64,000 bases of DNA from Bacteroidota bacterium (GCA_018222965.1 JAAEZH010000015.1:1-64000); one strand, 5' to 3'; positions 24,928 through 34,635 are shown, numbered from the stretch's first letter. Program-made: numbers and translations. The notes: generated by a model from the letters alone, not told the origin.

Positions 24928-25860
24928 TCACCCGTCAACGAAAAGCGCTGAAATGGAGCGGTGTTCGTGGGTATTTCGGATAGCCCGGGCAAACAACTTG
25001 GCGGTAGAAAGCACCTTGATCTTCTTAGACTTTTTCTTGAGCGGTATGGTGTCGCAGACAATGAGTTCATCCAACTTGGATTTCTCCAAATTTTCGTAAG
25101 CATTGCCAGACAAGACCGGGTGCGTACACAAAGCCCGAACGCTCTTGGCGCCCTTCTCCATAATAATATCCGCTGCCCGGCAAAGAGTACCCGCTGTATC
25201 AACCAGGTCGTCGACCAGAACAACATCTGCACCGGCAACATCTCCGATTACCGTCATCCCGGCGACTTCATTCGCACGCTTGCGGTACTTATCACAAATA
25301 ACCAGGTTGCGCTCAAAATACTTTGCATAAGTCCGGGCTCGCTTTACGCCGCCAACATCCGGAGAGGCGAATGTTACATTCGACATATCATGCTCTTGCA
25401 GATAAGGAATATAGATCGCTTCACTTTTCAAATGATCTACCGGGATATCAAAGAACCCCTGAATCTGATCGGCATGAAAATCCATCGTCATGATCCGGTT
25501 TGCACCGGCAGCCTGGATAAGGTTTGCAATCAATTTAGCAGAGATCGGCACACGTGGTTTATCTTTACGATCCTGACGGGCATAACCAAAGTAGGGAATC
25601 ACGGCGGTGATATACCCTGCGCTGGCTCGCTTGGCCGCATCGACCATCAGCAAAAGCTCCATGAGATTCTCAGCCGGCGGGAATGTCGACTGGATAAAAA
25701 ACGCATAGGAACCCCGCACCGATTCATTGATAATTGGCTGCATTTCGCCATCGCTAAATCTTGCCAGACGAATATCTCCTAGCTTATCCCCGTAAAAATC
25801 AGCAATTTTCTCAGCCAGATACTGGGAATTGGTTCCGGCAAACAGTTTAACTTCAACCAT
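24928..25860 (-). CDS. prs: Ribose-phosphate pyrophosphokinase
   Basis: 310 residues from the ATG at 25860, which gives the usual start MVEVKLFAGTNS; the longer reading from 25887 is less likely. It makes PRPP from ribose-5-phosphate and ATP. Seen: FSDGEM (ATP-binding region), DRKDKPRVPISAKL with the flexible-loop basic residues, MDFHADQIQGFF (divalent-metal site), and the PRPP-binding loop DVVLVDDLVDTAGTL (about 212-226). Length matches class I enzymes. It is upstream of rplY and probably shares its transcript. Confidence 0.95.
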   Translation of the reverse strand: MVEVKLFAGTNSQYLAEKIADFYGDKLGDIRLARFSDGEMQPIINESVRGSYAFFIQSTFPPAENLMELLLMVDAAKRASAGYITAVIPYFGYARQDRKDKPRVPISAKLIANLIQAAGANRIMTMDFHADQIQGFFDIPVDHLKSEAIYIPYLQEHDMSNVTFASPDVGGVKRARTYAKYFERNLVICDKYRKRANEVAGMTVIGDVAGADVVLVDDLVDTAGTLCRAADIIMEKGAKSVRALCTHPVLSGNAYENLEKSKLDELIVCDTIPLKKKSKKIKVLSTAKLFARAIRNTHEHRSISALFVDG

Positions 25861-26083
25861 ACTATTTGTTGAAAAAAATGAATGCAATAAGATGAAATAG
25901 CGAAAAATCAGCTGTAAATCAACTTGCTATCACGCCCTTTCTTTACCTTGCACGAAGGTATAAAGAATTGCCGAGAGGCAATCGGATACCAGCCTAATTT
26001 CCCATAGAGGAAATAACGGAATCCGGGTTTTATTTAAACAATCTGGTCCTTTTATGGTATTCAACCTAAAATAACCTTATTTC

Positions 26084-26992
26084 ATGAACCGCTTGATCCT
26101 TCTTTTTCTGCCTCCCTTTCTCAGCCTGACCCTGATTGGCTGTGGCGTGGACGAAGCTGCTCAAAACCACAGCTCCTTTGCCAAAATGCAAGTTCCCGAT
26201 GAATTTGCCGAGTATTGGTTTGCAGGAGAAGCAGAACTCAACAGCTACAAACTGGACATCATGCGCTATGGGGAGAAGCGCACCGGCCATGCCGTGAATG
26301 TTTTTGTAACGGAGGATCTTTCGCATGAAAAGCAGGTTAAGCTCGACAATCCCTCCGAATCGCCAAACGACAGAGTTCCCGTTTTAAAACTTAACCAACT
26401 CTACAAATTTGAAACCGGCATCTACGACTACTCCATGATGTCTTCTGTTTTCACCCCTATAAATTTCCGCCAGGATCCACACAGCCTAAAAACAACTTGT
26501 TCGGTACAGGATTGGTGTGGTCAGACCTTTACTCAATTAAACCGGGAGAAAAAAAATTATCGCTTCCGCCAGTATTCTTACTTCGAGTCGGAAGGTGATG
26601 TGGATAAAAGCATTCGTCCGGAAATGCTGGAAGATGAAATCTGGAACCGCCTGCGCATTGATCCAAATAGTATTCCCGAAGGAGAAGTGCTCCTGTTTCC
26701 CGGAAACTTTTTTCTGCGCCTAAGCCACGAAGACACAAAACCAAGAGCAGCGCGCATTCAATTTGAGGCCAGTGAAGCCACCGGAGAATGCATTATCGAA
26801 TACCTCCACCTCGACAGAACGCTTCGCATTCATTTTCAGTCCAGCTTCCCACACCGAATTTTGAGCTGGACCGTAGTTCAGGGCAAACAACAGATGGTTA
26901 ATGCGACCCTTCTGGAAAGTTTAAAAAGCCCTTACTGGAACAAGCACGACAACAAACATGCTTTCCTGAGAGACAGCCTAAAATTGAATTAG
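26084..26992 (+). CDS. Uncharacterised lipoprotein (often mislabelled Maf)
   Basis: 302 residues with the lipobox LIGC (Cys about 20), so it is probably a membrane-anchored lipoprotein of the envelope. The body has YWFAGEAELNSYKLDIMRYGEKRTGHAVNVFVTED, a KLNQLYKFETGIYDYSMMSSVFTP segment and SVQDWCGQTFTQLN, a well-conserved family pattern in Bacteroidota. Databases often call these septum formation inhibitor Maf, but the nucleotide-pyrophosphatase motifs of Maf are not visible, so I do not use the name. It precedes the EamA transporter gene by nine bases. Confidence 0.6.
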   Translation: MNRLILLFLPPFLSLTLIGCGVDEAAQNHSSFAKMQVPDEFAEYWFAGEAELNSYKLDIMRYGEKRTGHAVNVFVTEDLSHEKQVKLDNPSESPNDRVPVLKLNQLYKFETGIYDYSMMSSVFTPINFRQDPHSLKTTCSVQDWCGQTFTQLNREKKNYRFRQYSYFESEGDVDKSIRPEMLEDEIWNRLRIDPNSIPEGEVLLFPGNFFLRLSHEDTKPRAARIQFEASEATGECIIEYLHLDRTLRIHFQSSFPHRILSWTVVQGKQQMVNATLLESLKSPYWNKHDNKHAFLRDSLKLN

Positions 26993-27001
26993 ACCACACG
27001 A

Positions 27002-27901
27002 ATGAGTCAAAACAAACCCTGGCTGAGCTGGTTGCTTCTGTTATTCCTCGGAATCACCTGGGGCACCTCCTACATCCTTATTAAAAAAGGGCTGGTTGTA
27101 TTTTCATCTATCCAATTGGCAGCCCTCCGAATCACCTTATCAGCGCTGGCATTTTTACCGGTTTTCATCTTTCGATTCAGTAAGATCAACTGGAAAAAAT
27201 GGAAGTACCTACTGGTTGTAGGCCTTGCTGGTAGTGGCCTACCGGCTATATTTTTTGCCTTTGCCCAGAAAGAATTAAGCAGCTCCCTCACCGGAGTACT
27301 CAGTTCCATGACCCCGTTGTTTACGCTTGTAATTGGATTGCTCTTTTTCGGACTAACTTTTAAAGTTCGCCAAATCAGCGGCATCCTTCTGGGGCTTGCG
27401 GGGACACTTGTACTTGTATGGTTTGGAGGCAGCCGGGAAGCATCAGGCAATATATGGTATGGTTTACTGGTTGTAGCTGCTGCAAGCATGTACGCGCTTA
27501 GTTCAAACACCGTAAAAGCATACCTGCAGAACATGAAGTCGCTCACCATCAGTTCAACCTCTTTCGTACTGATAGGCCCGCTGGGATTGGCATTTCTGCT
27601 AAACACAGACTTTTTTCAGGTGATGGAAAATACACCGGGTGCCTGGACCGCTTTTGGTTATGTGCTTATTCTTTCATTGGCCGGCACTGTAATAGCCTCC
27701 ATTCTCTTCTTCCGGCTTGTCCAAATACGGGATGCCGTATTTGCCAGCATGGTAAGCTATCTCATTCCGTTGATAGCTCTTTTCTGGGGCTACCAGGACG
27801 GCGAACAACTCAGCTGGTATCACTTTACAGGAATGGCGCTAATTCTTACCGGATTATACCTTAGCCGGGAGCGAAAACGAAAGGAAATACAAACAACCTG
27901 A
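27002..27901 (+). CDS. EamA/DMT-family transporter
   Basis: 299-residue inner-membrane protein with ten predicted transmembrane helices in two EamA repeats (about 10-145 and 155-290). The N-terminal segment LGITWGTSYILIKKG is typical of the drug/metabolite transporter superfamily. The C-terminus is short and basic (SRERKRKE). The substrate is unknown; members export amino acids, nucleotides or other metabolites. It lies nine bases after the lipoprotein gene and 45 bases before lptC. Confidence 0.88.
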   Translation: MSQNKPWLSWLLLLFLGITWGTSYILIKKGLVVFSSIQLAALRITLSALAFLPVFIFRFSKINWKKWKYLLVVGLAGSGLPAIFFAFAQKELSSSLTGVLSSMTPLFTLVIGLLFFGLTFKVRQISGILLGLAGTLVLVWFGGSREASGNIWYGLLVVAAASMYALSSNTVKAYLQNMKSLTISSTSFVLIGPLGLAFLLNTDFFQVMENTPGAWTAFGYVLILSLAGTVIASILFFRLVQIRDAVFASMVSYLIPLIALFWGYQDGEQLSWYHFTGMALILTGLYLSRERKRKEIQTT

Positions 27902-27946
27902 TCGGGTATTGTTGTCAAACAAAACCGTAATTTTGTGTCCTAATTT

Positions 27947-28513
27947 ATGCGAATATCAAGTTTTCATATTTTTCTCTTTGTCGCTTTTACAAGCTTATTA
28001 CACGCCTGTAAAAACGACCTACAGGCAGTAAGAGACCTCACCAGAGAGCCCAAGGCACAAGTCGAAGAGGTTTACGACTTTGAAATGCTCTACAGCGACT
28101 CGGCTATTGTCAGAATAAGAATAAGTGGTCCGGTCATGCTTCGCCATGTCGACCAACAGGCACCTCTGCAGGAATTCCCGGAAGGGGTATTGGTAGAGTT
28201 TTTCGACCCCGCTGGTAATGTAACCAGTAAACTGAGCAGCCGATATGCTGTGCGCGATGAAGACGAGAAAAAAGTATTGGTTCGAGATAGCGTTGTCTGG
28301 GAATCCGTCAATCAGGAAAAGCTCGAAACCTCCGAACTTACCTGGGACGAACGCGAAGAAAAGATTTTTACAAACAAATTTGTCACCATTCGCAGACCGG
28401 ACGAGATCATATATGGACACGGCTTTGAATCCAATCAGGAGTTTACGCGTTCCAGAATCCGGGCTATTGAAGGAAGGATAAAGATGAATGAGCTAAATTC
28501 AGCCGGATTTTAA
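27947..28513 (+). CDS. lptC: LPS export protein LptC
   Basis: 188-residue lipoprotein-type protein that carries lipopolysaccharide across the periplasm between LptBFG and LptA. The signal peptide ends at HACKND (Cys about 24). The body is the LptC beta-jellyroll: YSDSAIVRIRISGPVMLRH, a FPEGVLVEFFDPAGNVTSKLSSRYAVRDEDEKKVLVRDSVVW stretch and TSELTWDEREEKIFTNKFVTIRRPDEIIYGHGFES. A TAATTTTG box at 27928-27935 fits the phylum's -7 element, with a TTG 16 bases before it, so the gene may also have its own promoter. The CNNM gene follows after 15 bases. Confidence 0.88.
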   Translation: MRISSFHIFLFVAFTSLLHACKNDLQAVRDLTREPKAQVEEVYDFEMLYSDSAIVRIRISGPVMLRHVDQQAPLQEFPEGVLVEFFDPAGNVTSKLSSRYAVRDEDEKKVLVRDSVVWESVNQEKLETSELTWDEREEKIFTNKFVTIRRPDEIIYGHGFESNQEFTRSRIRAIEGRIKMNELNSAGF

Positions 28514-28528
28514 TACTTTTAAGAGTAT

Positions 28529-29809
28529 ATGATTGCAGGAATTCTAATATTTCTTCTTCTTTCAGCCCTGTTTTCCGGATCGGAAATAGCGTTCCTTTCT
28601 GCCAATAAGCTGATTGTTGAACTTAAAAGAAAAAAGGGATCTCGCAGAGGCAATCTCCTGGCTGGTTTTTTTGAGAAACCCTCCGACTTTCTGGGAACAC
28701 TGCTCGTGGGCAACAATATTGCCCTGGTGGTTTTCACCTCACTGATGTCGGTTCCGCTCTCGACTTTATTTCAGGATCAGCTTGGCATAAGCAGCAATGG
28801 ACTACTCCTGCTGCTCAACACCCTGATCATTACCATTGTTATTCTGATCTTCGGGGAATTTTTGCCCAAAACACTCTTCCGCCTGTATGCAGATGAGGTT
28901 CTGTTTGCCCTGGCTTACCCTTTGCAAATCATTCGTGTTATTCTGGCAATTCCAGCCTGGATAATGATAAAACTATCCAACCTCCTGCTACGACTCTTTA
29001 TCTCTTCTAATCCGGAAGAAGTAGAAGGCGTTTTCACTCGATTGGATCTGGAACACTTCATCAAGACCTCCCGTACGGAAGAGAATGATGAAATTGATAC
29101 CGAGTTGTTTGAGAAAGCACTCAATCTTCGGGAGGTACGTGTAAAAGATTGTATGGTTCCCAGACCGGAAGTAGTCGGCATAGATATACTCTCAACGATT
29201 GATGAGTTGGTAACTGCTTTCCAGGAATCCAACCTCTCAAGGATCATCGTGTATAAGGATGATATTGACGAAGTGGAGGGATATGTGCATCATCAGCAAC
29301 TTCTCAACAGCCCAAATCGTATTACCGCAATAGTTTTAAAAATCGCCTACGTCCCTGAATCCATGCGGGCCCGGGACCTAATGAATCAGTTCATTAAAAC
29401 ACGTACCAACATTGCCTGTGTTGTAGATGAATTTGGCGGTACCTCAGGTATTATTACCCTCGAAGATATTCTCGAAGAGATCTTTGGGGAAATTGAAGAC
29501 GAACACGATCAGGAAGAGTATCTCGAAGAACAGATATCCGATAATGAGTATTTGCTCAGCGGGCGTCTGGAGATCGATTACATAAATGAAAAGTATCCTC
29601 AACTAGGCTTGCCGGAAGGCGATTATCATACCTTATCCGGTTATCTCGTCATGACTACCGGGAGCATCCCCGAGCAAGGCGATGAAATCTTACTCGGAGA
29701 TTGTAAATACCAACTGGAAATGGTCGGTGATACCAAAATAGAAACAATTCGGATCATCAAAATCGATCACGAACTGGATGCTTCAAAACCGGATCAGGAT
29801 ACCAAATGA
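28529..29809 (+). CDS. CNNM/HlyC-CorC family transporter (GldE-like)
   Basis: 426 residues. The N-terminal CNNM/DUF21 domain (about 1-190) has several membrane helices and the segment SGSEIAFLSANK. Two CBS domains follow (about 205-330; VKDCMVPRPEVVGID and the DEFGGTSGIITLEDILEEIFGEI signature). The C-terminus is a CorC_HlyC domain (YLLSGRLEIDYINEKY). Members export or sense Mg or Co ions; in gliding Bacteroidota the GldE protein has this fold. Which applies here cannot be told from the sequence. It follows lptC by 15 bases, and its stop overlaps that of the next, convergent gene by 16 bases. Confidence 0.88.
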   Translation: MIAGILIFLLLSALFSGSEIAFLSANKLIVELKRKKGSRRGNLLAGFFEKPSDFLGTLLVGNNIALVVFTSLMSVPLSTLFQDQLGISSNGLLLLLNTLIITIVILIFGEFLPKTLFRLYADEVLFALAYPLQIIRVILAIPAWIMIKLSNLLLRLFISSNPEEVEGVFTRLDLEHFIKTSRTEENDEIDTELFEKALNLREVRVKDCMVPRPEVVGIDILSTIDELVTAFQESNLSRIIVYKDDIDEVEGYVHHQQLLNSPNRITAIVLKIAYVPESMRARDLMNQFIKTRTNIACVVDEFGGTSGIITLEDILEEIFGEIEDEHDQEEYLEEQISDNEYLLSGRLEIDYINEKYPQLGLPEGDYHTLSGYLVMTTGSIPEQGDEILLGDCKYQLEMVGDTKIETIRIIKIDHELDASKPDQDTK

Positions 29810-30636
29810 TCAATCAAATCTGATTCTTTTTCTCCTTCATCAAATCCAACCACATCCTCATAAGCAGCAAAAATACTGCAGTTCAAAATTGCAGAGATTA
29901 CAGCTCCGGTTAATAATTGAATGATCAGGGTTATGGTGAGACCAAAAGAAAGTAAAGCACCTGCCACGGAAATCAATATAGCGATTCCGACTATCAGTAA
30001 ACCTACTAAAAAATGGGAGCCCCATCGTTTGCTTACCACCTTGCGGCTTGCCTCCATAGCTTGCCAGGGTGCCATATCCTTATAAACAATTAGGTAGGGC
30101 GCCCACCAATAGGCAATGCCAAAATAAATAAAGGGGATAAAGCCCAGTAACATTAGAAATAAAGATGTTCCCGACATACTTGCAAAATACATTGCAAGAG
30201 CCTCCGGATTTTCTATTGCCTGCACCAAAACATTCAGGACACCCCCGCTACTTGCCATAATGAGAATAAGCGGAATAAAACAGGCAATTAGAATCAGTGT
30301 AATTAAAACATTATATCCAATCAGCTTGCCCATGTAATCCTTAGCCTCACCAAATGCTTCAAATCCGGGAGTCTCCCCCTCACTGGCACGGCGCAGGAAA
30401 ATCGCCAGGGCTCCGGCCACAAAGGGACCGATAAGCAGCAAATTTACCAATCCGCTAAGCCCTCCCAGCCCCAACTGGGAAAAAACAACCGGAATAGCTC
30501 CTGCCAACAGCAGCAGCCCCGTAATAGGCAAAAAGTTTTTAGTGTAGAAGTCCCAGCCACGCGTAACGTAATCACCAACCCGAAAATCATAGCCATTTTG
30601 GATCAGAGACTGGAGTTTAGAATTTGAAGGTTCCAT
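29794..30636 (-). CDS. Multi-pass membrane protein
   Basis: 280-residue inner-membrane protein with about six hydrophobic helices and an amphipathic N-terminus. The segment GGLVNLLLIGPFVAGALAIFLRR is followed by acidic and glycine-rich loops. A later KDMAPWQAMEASRKVVSKRW stretch precedes the last two helices, as in YciC-like and DUF975-type membrane proteins. No catalytic motif is visible. It converges with the CNNM gene (16-bp overlap at the ends). No function is assigned. Confidence 0.7.
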   Translation of the reverse strand: MEPSNSKLQSLIQNGYDFRVGDYVTRGWDFYTKNFLPITGLLLLAGAIPVVFSQLGLGGLSGLVNLLLIGPFVAGALAIFLRRASEGETPGFEAFGEAKDYMGKLIGYNVLITLILIACFIPLILIMASSGGVLNVLVQAIENPEALAMYFASMSGTSLFLMLLGFIPFIYFGIAYWWAPYLIVYKDMAPWQAMEASRKVVSKRWGSHFLVGLLIVGIAILISVAGALLSFGLTITLIIQLLTGAVISAILNCSIFAAYEDVVGFDEGEKESDLIDHLVS

Positions 30637-30664
30637 GCTTTGGTCTTTTTGGGAAATTTAAACA

Positions 30665-30699
30665 AAAAAGGCTGCTTCCTTAGCAGAAGCAGCCTTTTT
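30665..30699 (-). terminator. Terminator after ppiD
   Basis: A 14-bp perfect stem, AAAAAGGCTGCTTC (30665-30678) and GAAGCAGCCTTTTT (30686-30699), with a 7-nt loop. It lies 24 bases past the ppiD stop. With A and T runs on both sides it could stop transcription in both directions. Confidence 0.92.
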
Positions 30700-30722
30700 C
30701 ATAAATTATCTTCCAAAGATAT

Positions 30723-32867
30723 TTAGAAGAAAACCGATCTGCGGTCATTAATATCCGCGTTCGCCTTGAGTCCGTTTATCAACTGAGCGTTGATTTGAGA
30801 CTGGAGCGAACCAGACTGAGTAGAACGGATTTGAGGAATATTTGCAGCCTGAGTATTGGCAGGCTTGTAAGTCGTTTTCACCACAAATACACCGCTATTT
30901 CCCTGTACCGGAGCGGACACCTGATTCAGCTCAAGGCTGAAAGCACGGCCAACAACTTTCGGTTCAGAACCTAAGCCGGTGATAAAGCTGGAGCTGAATG
31001 ACGTGTTCTTAACGGTATCAACCGCAGCGCCGTATTGATTAGCAATTGCGCTCAGATCGGTGTTTCCACCAATAGCCGAAGAGATCATCTCTGCTTTCTT
31101 CGCATTCCGAACAGCCGGCTCAATTTCAGTCCTCACTTCATCAACACTTGCATAGCCCGGTTCGCGTACGCTGTGAAGCGCTACAACCACGTATTTATTC
31201 GTGTAGTAATCTTCCAGATTTTGGAAACGGTAAAGCGATGGCGCTACATCACCCACAGAAGGAACTTCCATCTGCGGATCATTACCAAATGCCCAGCGGA
31301 TCATATCCCGGCTACTCTGGCTGCTTCCCAGGTTAGCGATGAAGTAATCATTTTCTTTCAAGCCCGTAGATACTACAGCTTCCAGGTTTGGATCAGCTGC
31401 AGCGGCAGTTTGCATAGCTTCTAAAGTTCCGTTGGCTTCAAAGAATTCTACTGCTTTATCCTGAACGGCATTAATCGTTGCGTCTGAAGGTACAATAGAC
31501 TTACCCACATAGGCTACCTTAAAGCCTTCTTCAGCTTCTTCTCCGTATTTGCGATCCGTTACTTCTACCAGGTGCGCACCAAACTGGGTGATTACGGTAT
31601 TCAGTTCTCCCTCTTCTGCGTCAAAGAAAATCAGGTCATTAAATGGCTTCACCATCATTCCCTGAGCGGCGAAACCAAGATCCCCCCCTTTGCTAGCCGT
31701 CCCGTCAGAACCGAAAGCAAGTGCCAGACTGTCAAATGAATGTGTACCGGCTTCGATAAGTGTTTTCAGACTATCTACAGTCGACATAGCTGATGCCAGC
31801 TGAGCCTGATTGTTTGGATCAGCCTGGATCAGAATATGGCGGGAACGCACAGAGTCAGGGATAACCATACGATCAACCAGCTTAACCAGCTGATAGTCGT
31901 TTCCGGCCATGAACGGCCCGTAAACCTGACCGGCTTCCATGCTTCCAATAGTGTCAGAAACAGCCGGAGGCAGGGCATCTTCTCCTACGAAAGCAGGATC
32001 CATCTGGCCAAAGTTGTTCTGAACAAAAAGAGCCAATTCCTCATCGGTCTTTGTTCCAAACTCATCGCGAAGTTTAGCAACTTCATCACGCACAGCTGCA
32101 GAGTCTGCTGTTGAAGGCTTAACATCAAAGGATACATAAGCAAGTTTACGTGTTTCTTCCTCCTGATGGAAAGACTCTTTATTTTCTTTTAGGTACTCCT
32201 CATAATCAGCATCAGAAAGACTTACTTCCGAATCAGCTACTGCATCAAAAGGAACCTTCACGTAAACGAAATCAATTTTGCTGGCCTGATCTGCACCAAG
32301 CATCTCAGCCTGCCAGGTCGGAATGTACATAGCCGAGCCTACAAGTTCGTTTATCTTGGTCTTCAAACGATCATTAATGATTTCGTTTTCCTGATGCGCC
32401 CAAAACTGACGAAGTTGAGGTGCCAAATCATTATTCTGAATGGCCGTTTGGAATTCAGACAAACGCTGACGGTCGATCTGACCAGTAGCCTGGTTGCGGA
32501 AACGATTGGTAATAATCGGGCTGAGGTTGGTTCCAAACTGGAGGTCGATCAACTCTTCCTTACTAACACCCAGGCCGATCTCTTCTGCTTCTTCACGCAC
32601 AACGATGTTGTCCAGGTAGTAATTCCAGATAGTATTGCGCTGCGCAAATGGATCCCCGGCCGAACCACTAAATACAATTTGTTCCGTACGGGTAAACTGG
32701 TTTACATCAACCGGCGTTCCGTTAATTTCAGCCAGCGTAGTCTGGCCTGAGCCAAAGATACTTTGCTGACCAGAGGTCATATCCATCAGGATAAACCCGC
32801 CAAGCCCCAGAGCGATCATCACCACCAGGACCCAGCTATTGTTTCTAATTTTACCAATAAGTGCCAT
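30723..32867 (-). CDS. SurA/PpiD-type peptidyl-prolyl isomerase
   Basis: 714-residue envelope foldase. One membrane helix near the N-terminus (WVLVVMIALGLGGFILMDM, about 11-30) anchors it in the inner membrane with the bulk in the periplasm, as in PpiD. A SurA-like N-terminal chaperone region follows. The parvulin domain begins about residue 340 (SRHILIQADPN) and has the conserved GGDLGF segment. The C-terminal region is a second, more divergent chaperone part. It would assist folding of outer-membrane and secreted proteins. The gene is monocistronic, with a strong terminator. Confidence 0.87.
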   Translation of the reverse strand: MALIGKIRNNSWVLVVMIALGLGGFILMDMTSGQQSIFGSGQTTLAEINGTPVDVNQFTRTEQIVFSGSAGDPFAQRNTIWNYYLDNIVVREEAEEIGLGVSKEELIDLQFGTNLSPIITNRFRNQATGQIDRQRLSEFQTAIQNNDLAPQLRQFWAHQENEIINDRLKTKINELVGSAMYIPTWQAEMLGADQASKIDFVYVKVPFDAVADSEVSLSDADYEEYLKENKESFHQEEETRKLAYVSFDVKPSTADSAAVRDEVAKLRDEFGTKTDEELALFVQNNFGQMDPAFVGEDALPPAVSDTIGSMEAGQVYGPFMAGNDYQLVKLVDRMVIPDSVRSRHILIQADPNNQAQLASAMSTVDSLKTLIEAGTHSFDSLALAFGSDGTASKGGDLGFAAQGMMVKPFNDLIFFDAEEGELNTVITQFGAHLVEVTDRKYGEEAEEGFKVAYVGKSIVPSDATINAVQDKAVEFFEANGTLEAMQTAAAADPNLEAVVSTGLKENDYFIANLGSSQSSRDMIRWAFGNDPQMEVPSVGDVAPSLYRFQNLEDYYTNKYVVVALHSVREPGYASVDEVRTEIEPAVRNAKKAEMISSAIGGNTDLSAIANQYGAAVDTVKNTSFSSSFITGLGSEPKVVGRAFSLELNQVSAPVQGNSGVFVVKTTYKPANTQAANIPQIRSTQSGSLQSQINAQLINGLKANADINDRRSVFF

Positions 32868-33028
32868 TCGTAATATTTTTCTATCGCAATCACCCCAAAA
32901 TCAGGGATGCACAACAATCTGATGCACAATAATTTAGCTAAAAAAAATTTGCAGACTTCTGACTGCAAACTCAGTAGATTCCAAAAAATCCCTGCAAAAG
33001 TAAGGTCTTTACCGGGTTTTTCAAAAAT

Positions 33029-33643
33029 TTATTCTTCATCTGCCTTTCCGTAATGCTCGCGGGCTGCCGCATCAAGCTGTTCGTAAAATGCCATACCGTA
33101 TTTTCTAACGAGGGCATCTTTCACAAACTGATAGACCGGCACCTGCAATTCCCGGCCCAGCGAACAAGCTGCCGAACAGATATCCCACCGATCGTAATTG
33201 AGCGCCCTGAAGCCGGCAGCAGGCTCTTCTTTAGCTCGTACCGGATACAAATGGCAGCTTATCGGCTTCTGAAAAGAAACGGCTCCCGCTTCAGAAGCTT
33301 TTTCAATACCGCACTTGGCGATGCCCCTCTTATCGTAGGTCAAATAGGCACATGCGCCATTTTCCAGTAGCGGGGTACCATAATTATCCGCTTCTTCATA
33401 CCAGACATACAATCCCTTTTCTTCCAGAACCGCAATGCCTTCCGGAATTAAAAAGGGACGAACAGCCGGATAAATATCTTCCAGCGTCTGCAATTCCTCC
33501 TTTTCCAGAGGCGCTCCCCAGTCTCCTTCCCAACAACAAGCACCCAAGCAAGCGTTTAAATTACAAACGAATTGCTCCTGAATTAGAGCATCACTTATTA
33601 GTATGTCATCTATTATCAGCACCTCTGCAATTATTTGTCGCAA
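33029..33643 (-). CDS. DUF3109 family Cys-rich protein
   Basis: 204 residues, soluble, with no signal peptide. The cysteine pattern CNLNACLGACC near the N-terminus (about residues 27-37) plus later Cys residues in ENGACAYLTYDKRGIAKCGIE, PISCHLYP and DICSAACSLG fits DUF3109, a family related to YkgJ-type zinc or iron-sulfur binding proteins. The biochemical role is not known. It is a minus-strand gene between ppiD and the divergent gene at 33812, with a gap of about 160 bases to ppiD. The family is nearly universal in Bacteroidota. Confidence 0.85.
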   Translation of the reverse strand: MRQIIAEVLIIDDILISDALIQEQFVCNLNACLGACCWEGDWGAPLEKEELQTLEDIYPAVRPFLIPEGIAVLEEKGLYVWYEEADNYGTPLLENGACAYLTYDKRGIAKCGIEKASEAGAVSFQKPISCHLYPVRAKEEPAAGFRALNYDRWDICSAACSLGRELQVPVYQFVKDALVRKYGMAFYEQLDAAAREHYGKADEE

Positions 33644-33811
33644 ACTTACTTTTTTTAAGAAAAACAGGCGGCCATTTCTTTCTCTTCCGCATTTTTCATG
33701 TCAAATTTGTAATTTTACCGGACTCGTGCATCGTTTTAGGGAACACAAAACGGTGACAATTAAAAATTCTTGCGTCTAAACGCATAGTTAAAGCCTGAAA
33801 ATCAATTTTCT

Positions 33812-34222
33812 ATGAGAAAGTTTCTGTGCATGCTGCCCTTGTTTTTGATTGCATTCGCCATGAATGCACAAGAAGTTTCTGCAGTAGAAGTGAACGAACA
33901 AACGGAGGCCTTGCAACAAGTATATAACCTCAGCGACCAACAAGTCGTCGAAATGCAAAAAATTCAGGAACGCAAATTGCGCAATCTGGCAAGCATCCAA
34001 AACTTAAAAGAAGAAAACCAGGATCTGTATTACCAGAAACTCAAAGCGATCCAATACAATACGGACATTTCCATTCAACGATTGCTCAACAGCGATCAGA
34101 TGAAAATCTTTTACGAACGTTCCGTGGATCGCCGACAACGTCAGGCCGAATTAGCCCGGAAGCTGCAAGATCAGGGTGCCACTCCAACGGAAATCGAACG
34201 AGCACTCATTGAAATGGAATAA
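33812..34222 (+). CDS. Small exported helical protein
   Basis: 136 residues with a clear signal peptide (MRKFLCMLPLFLIAFAMNAQ). The rest is helical and charged, with a heptad-like pattern: NEQTEALQQVYNLSDQQVVEMQKIQ, then YQKLKAIQYNTDISIQRLLNSDQMKIFYERSVDRRQRQAELARKL. This resembles Spy/CpxP-type or other small periplasmic helical chaperones by layout only. A strong terminator follows (34242-34280), so it is monocistronic. No function is assigned. Confidence 0.7.
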   Translation: MRKFLCMLPLFLIAFAMNAQEVSAVEVNEQTEALQQVYNLSDQQVVEMQKIQERKLRNLASIQNLKEENQDLYYQKLKAIQYNTDISIQRLLNSDQMKIFYERSVDRRQRQAELARKLQDQGATPTEIERALIEME

Positions 34223-34241
34223 ATCGCGAAATACATATTTC

Positions 34242-34280
34242 AAAAAGCGGTTGGGAATCAATTCCTAACCGCTTTTTTTT
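34242..34280 (+). terminator. Terminator after the small exported protein
   Basis: AAAAAGCGGTTGGGAAT (34242-34258) pairs imperfectly with ATTCCTAACCGCTTTTT (34260-34276), with eight T at the 3' side. It begins 20 bases past the stop codon. Confidence 0.92.
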
Positions 34281-34635
34281 ATACCAAAGCTGCCCAAAAA
34301 CCAAAACATCTTGGTACTACAAGGCTTTGCAGGATTTTTGCTAATTTTACGCGGCTCAAAAGAAAGCGTCTTCCAGGACTTTGAAAACAGGAGTTAGCCC
34401 TCCAAATAAAACGGCAGGAATCTGATTCTTTATTTGTCTTAAAACATATAAAAACAATCGAGATTCGCCGAAAGGCATACCCTGCAAAAACTCTTATTGG
34501 GAAGCGCTGTTACTAATTATGATGTAACGTCTGAGAAATATTTACAGACGTTTTCTCCCTGCACACGGACACCCGAGCTGTTTCCGGGGATGACAGGAAG
34601 GTTTTTTGTTAAACTATTAAATACTCACCTCTTAA
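34281..34635. other. Long leader region of gltA
   Basis: No ORF is supported in these 355 bases. An exact copy of TTCGCCGAAAGGC is at 34464-34476. A hairpin with arms AACGTCTG (34526-34533) and CAGACGTT (34545-34552), followed by a TTCT run, sits about 85 bases before the gltA ATG and looks like an intrinsic terminator within the leader, which could attenuate gltA. The promoter is not obvious. Confidence 0.45.

Noticed and set aside
26084-26992. Naming the lipoprotein as septum formation inhibitor Maf
   Set aside because: The nucleotide pyrophosphatase motifs of Maf are absent; the common label is a database carry-over.
30723-30760. TTCGCCTTGAG in ppiD as a third copy of the shared upstream block
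   Set aside because: Only 11 of 13 bases agree, and it lies inside a coding region with no gene start nearby.
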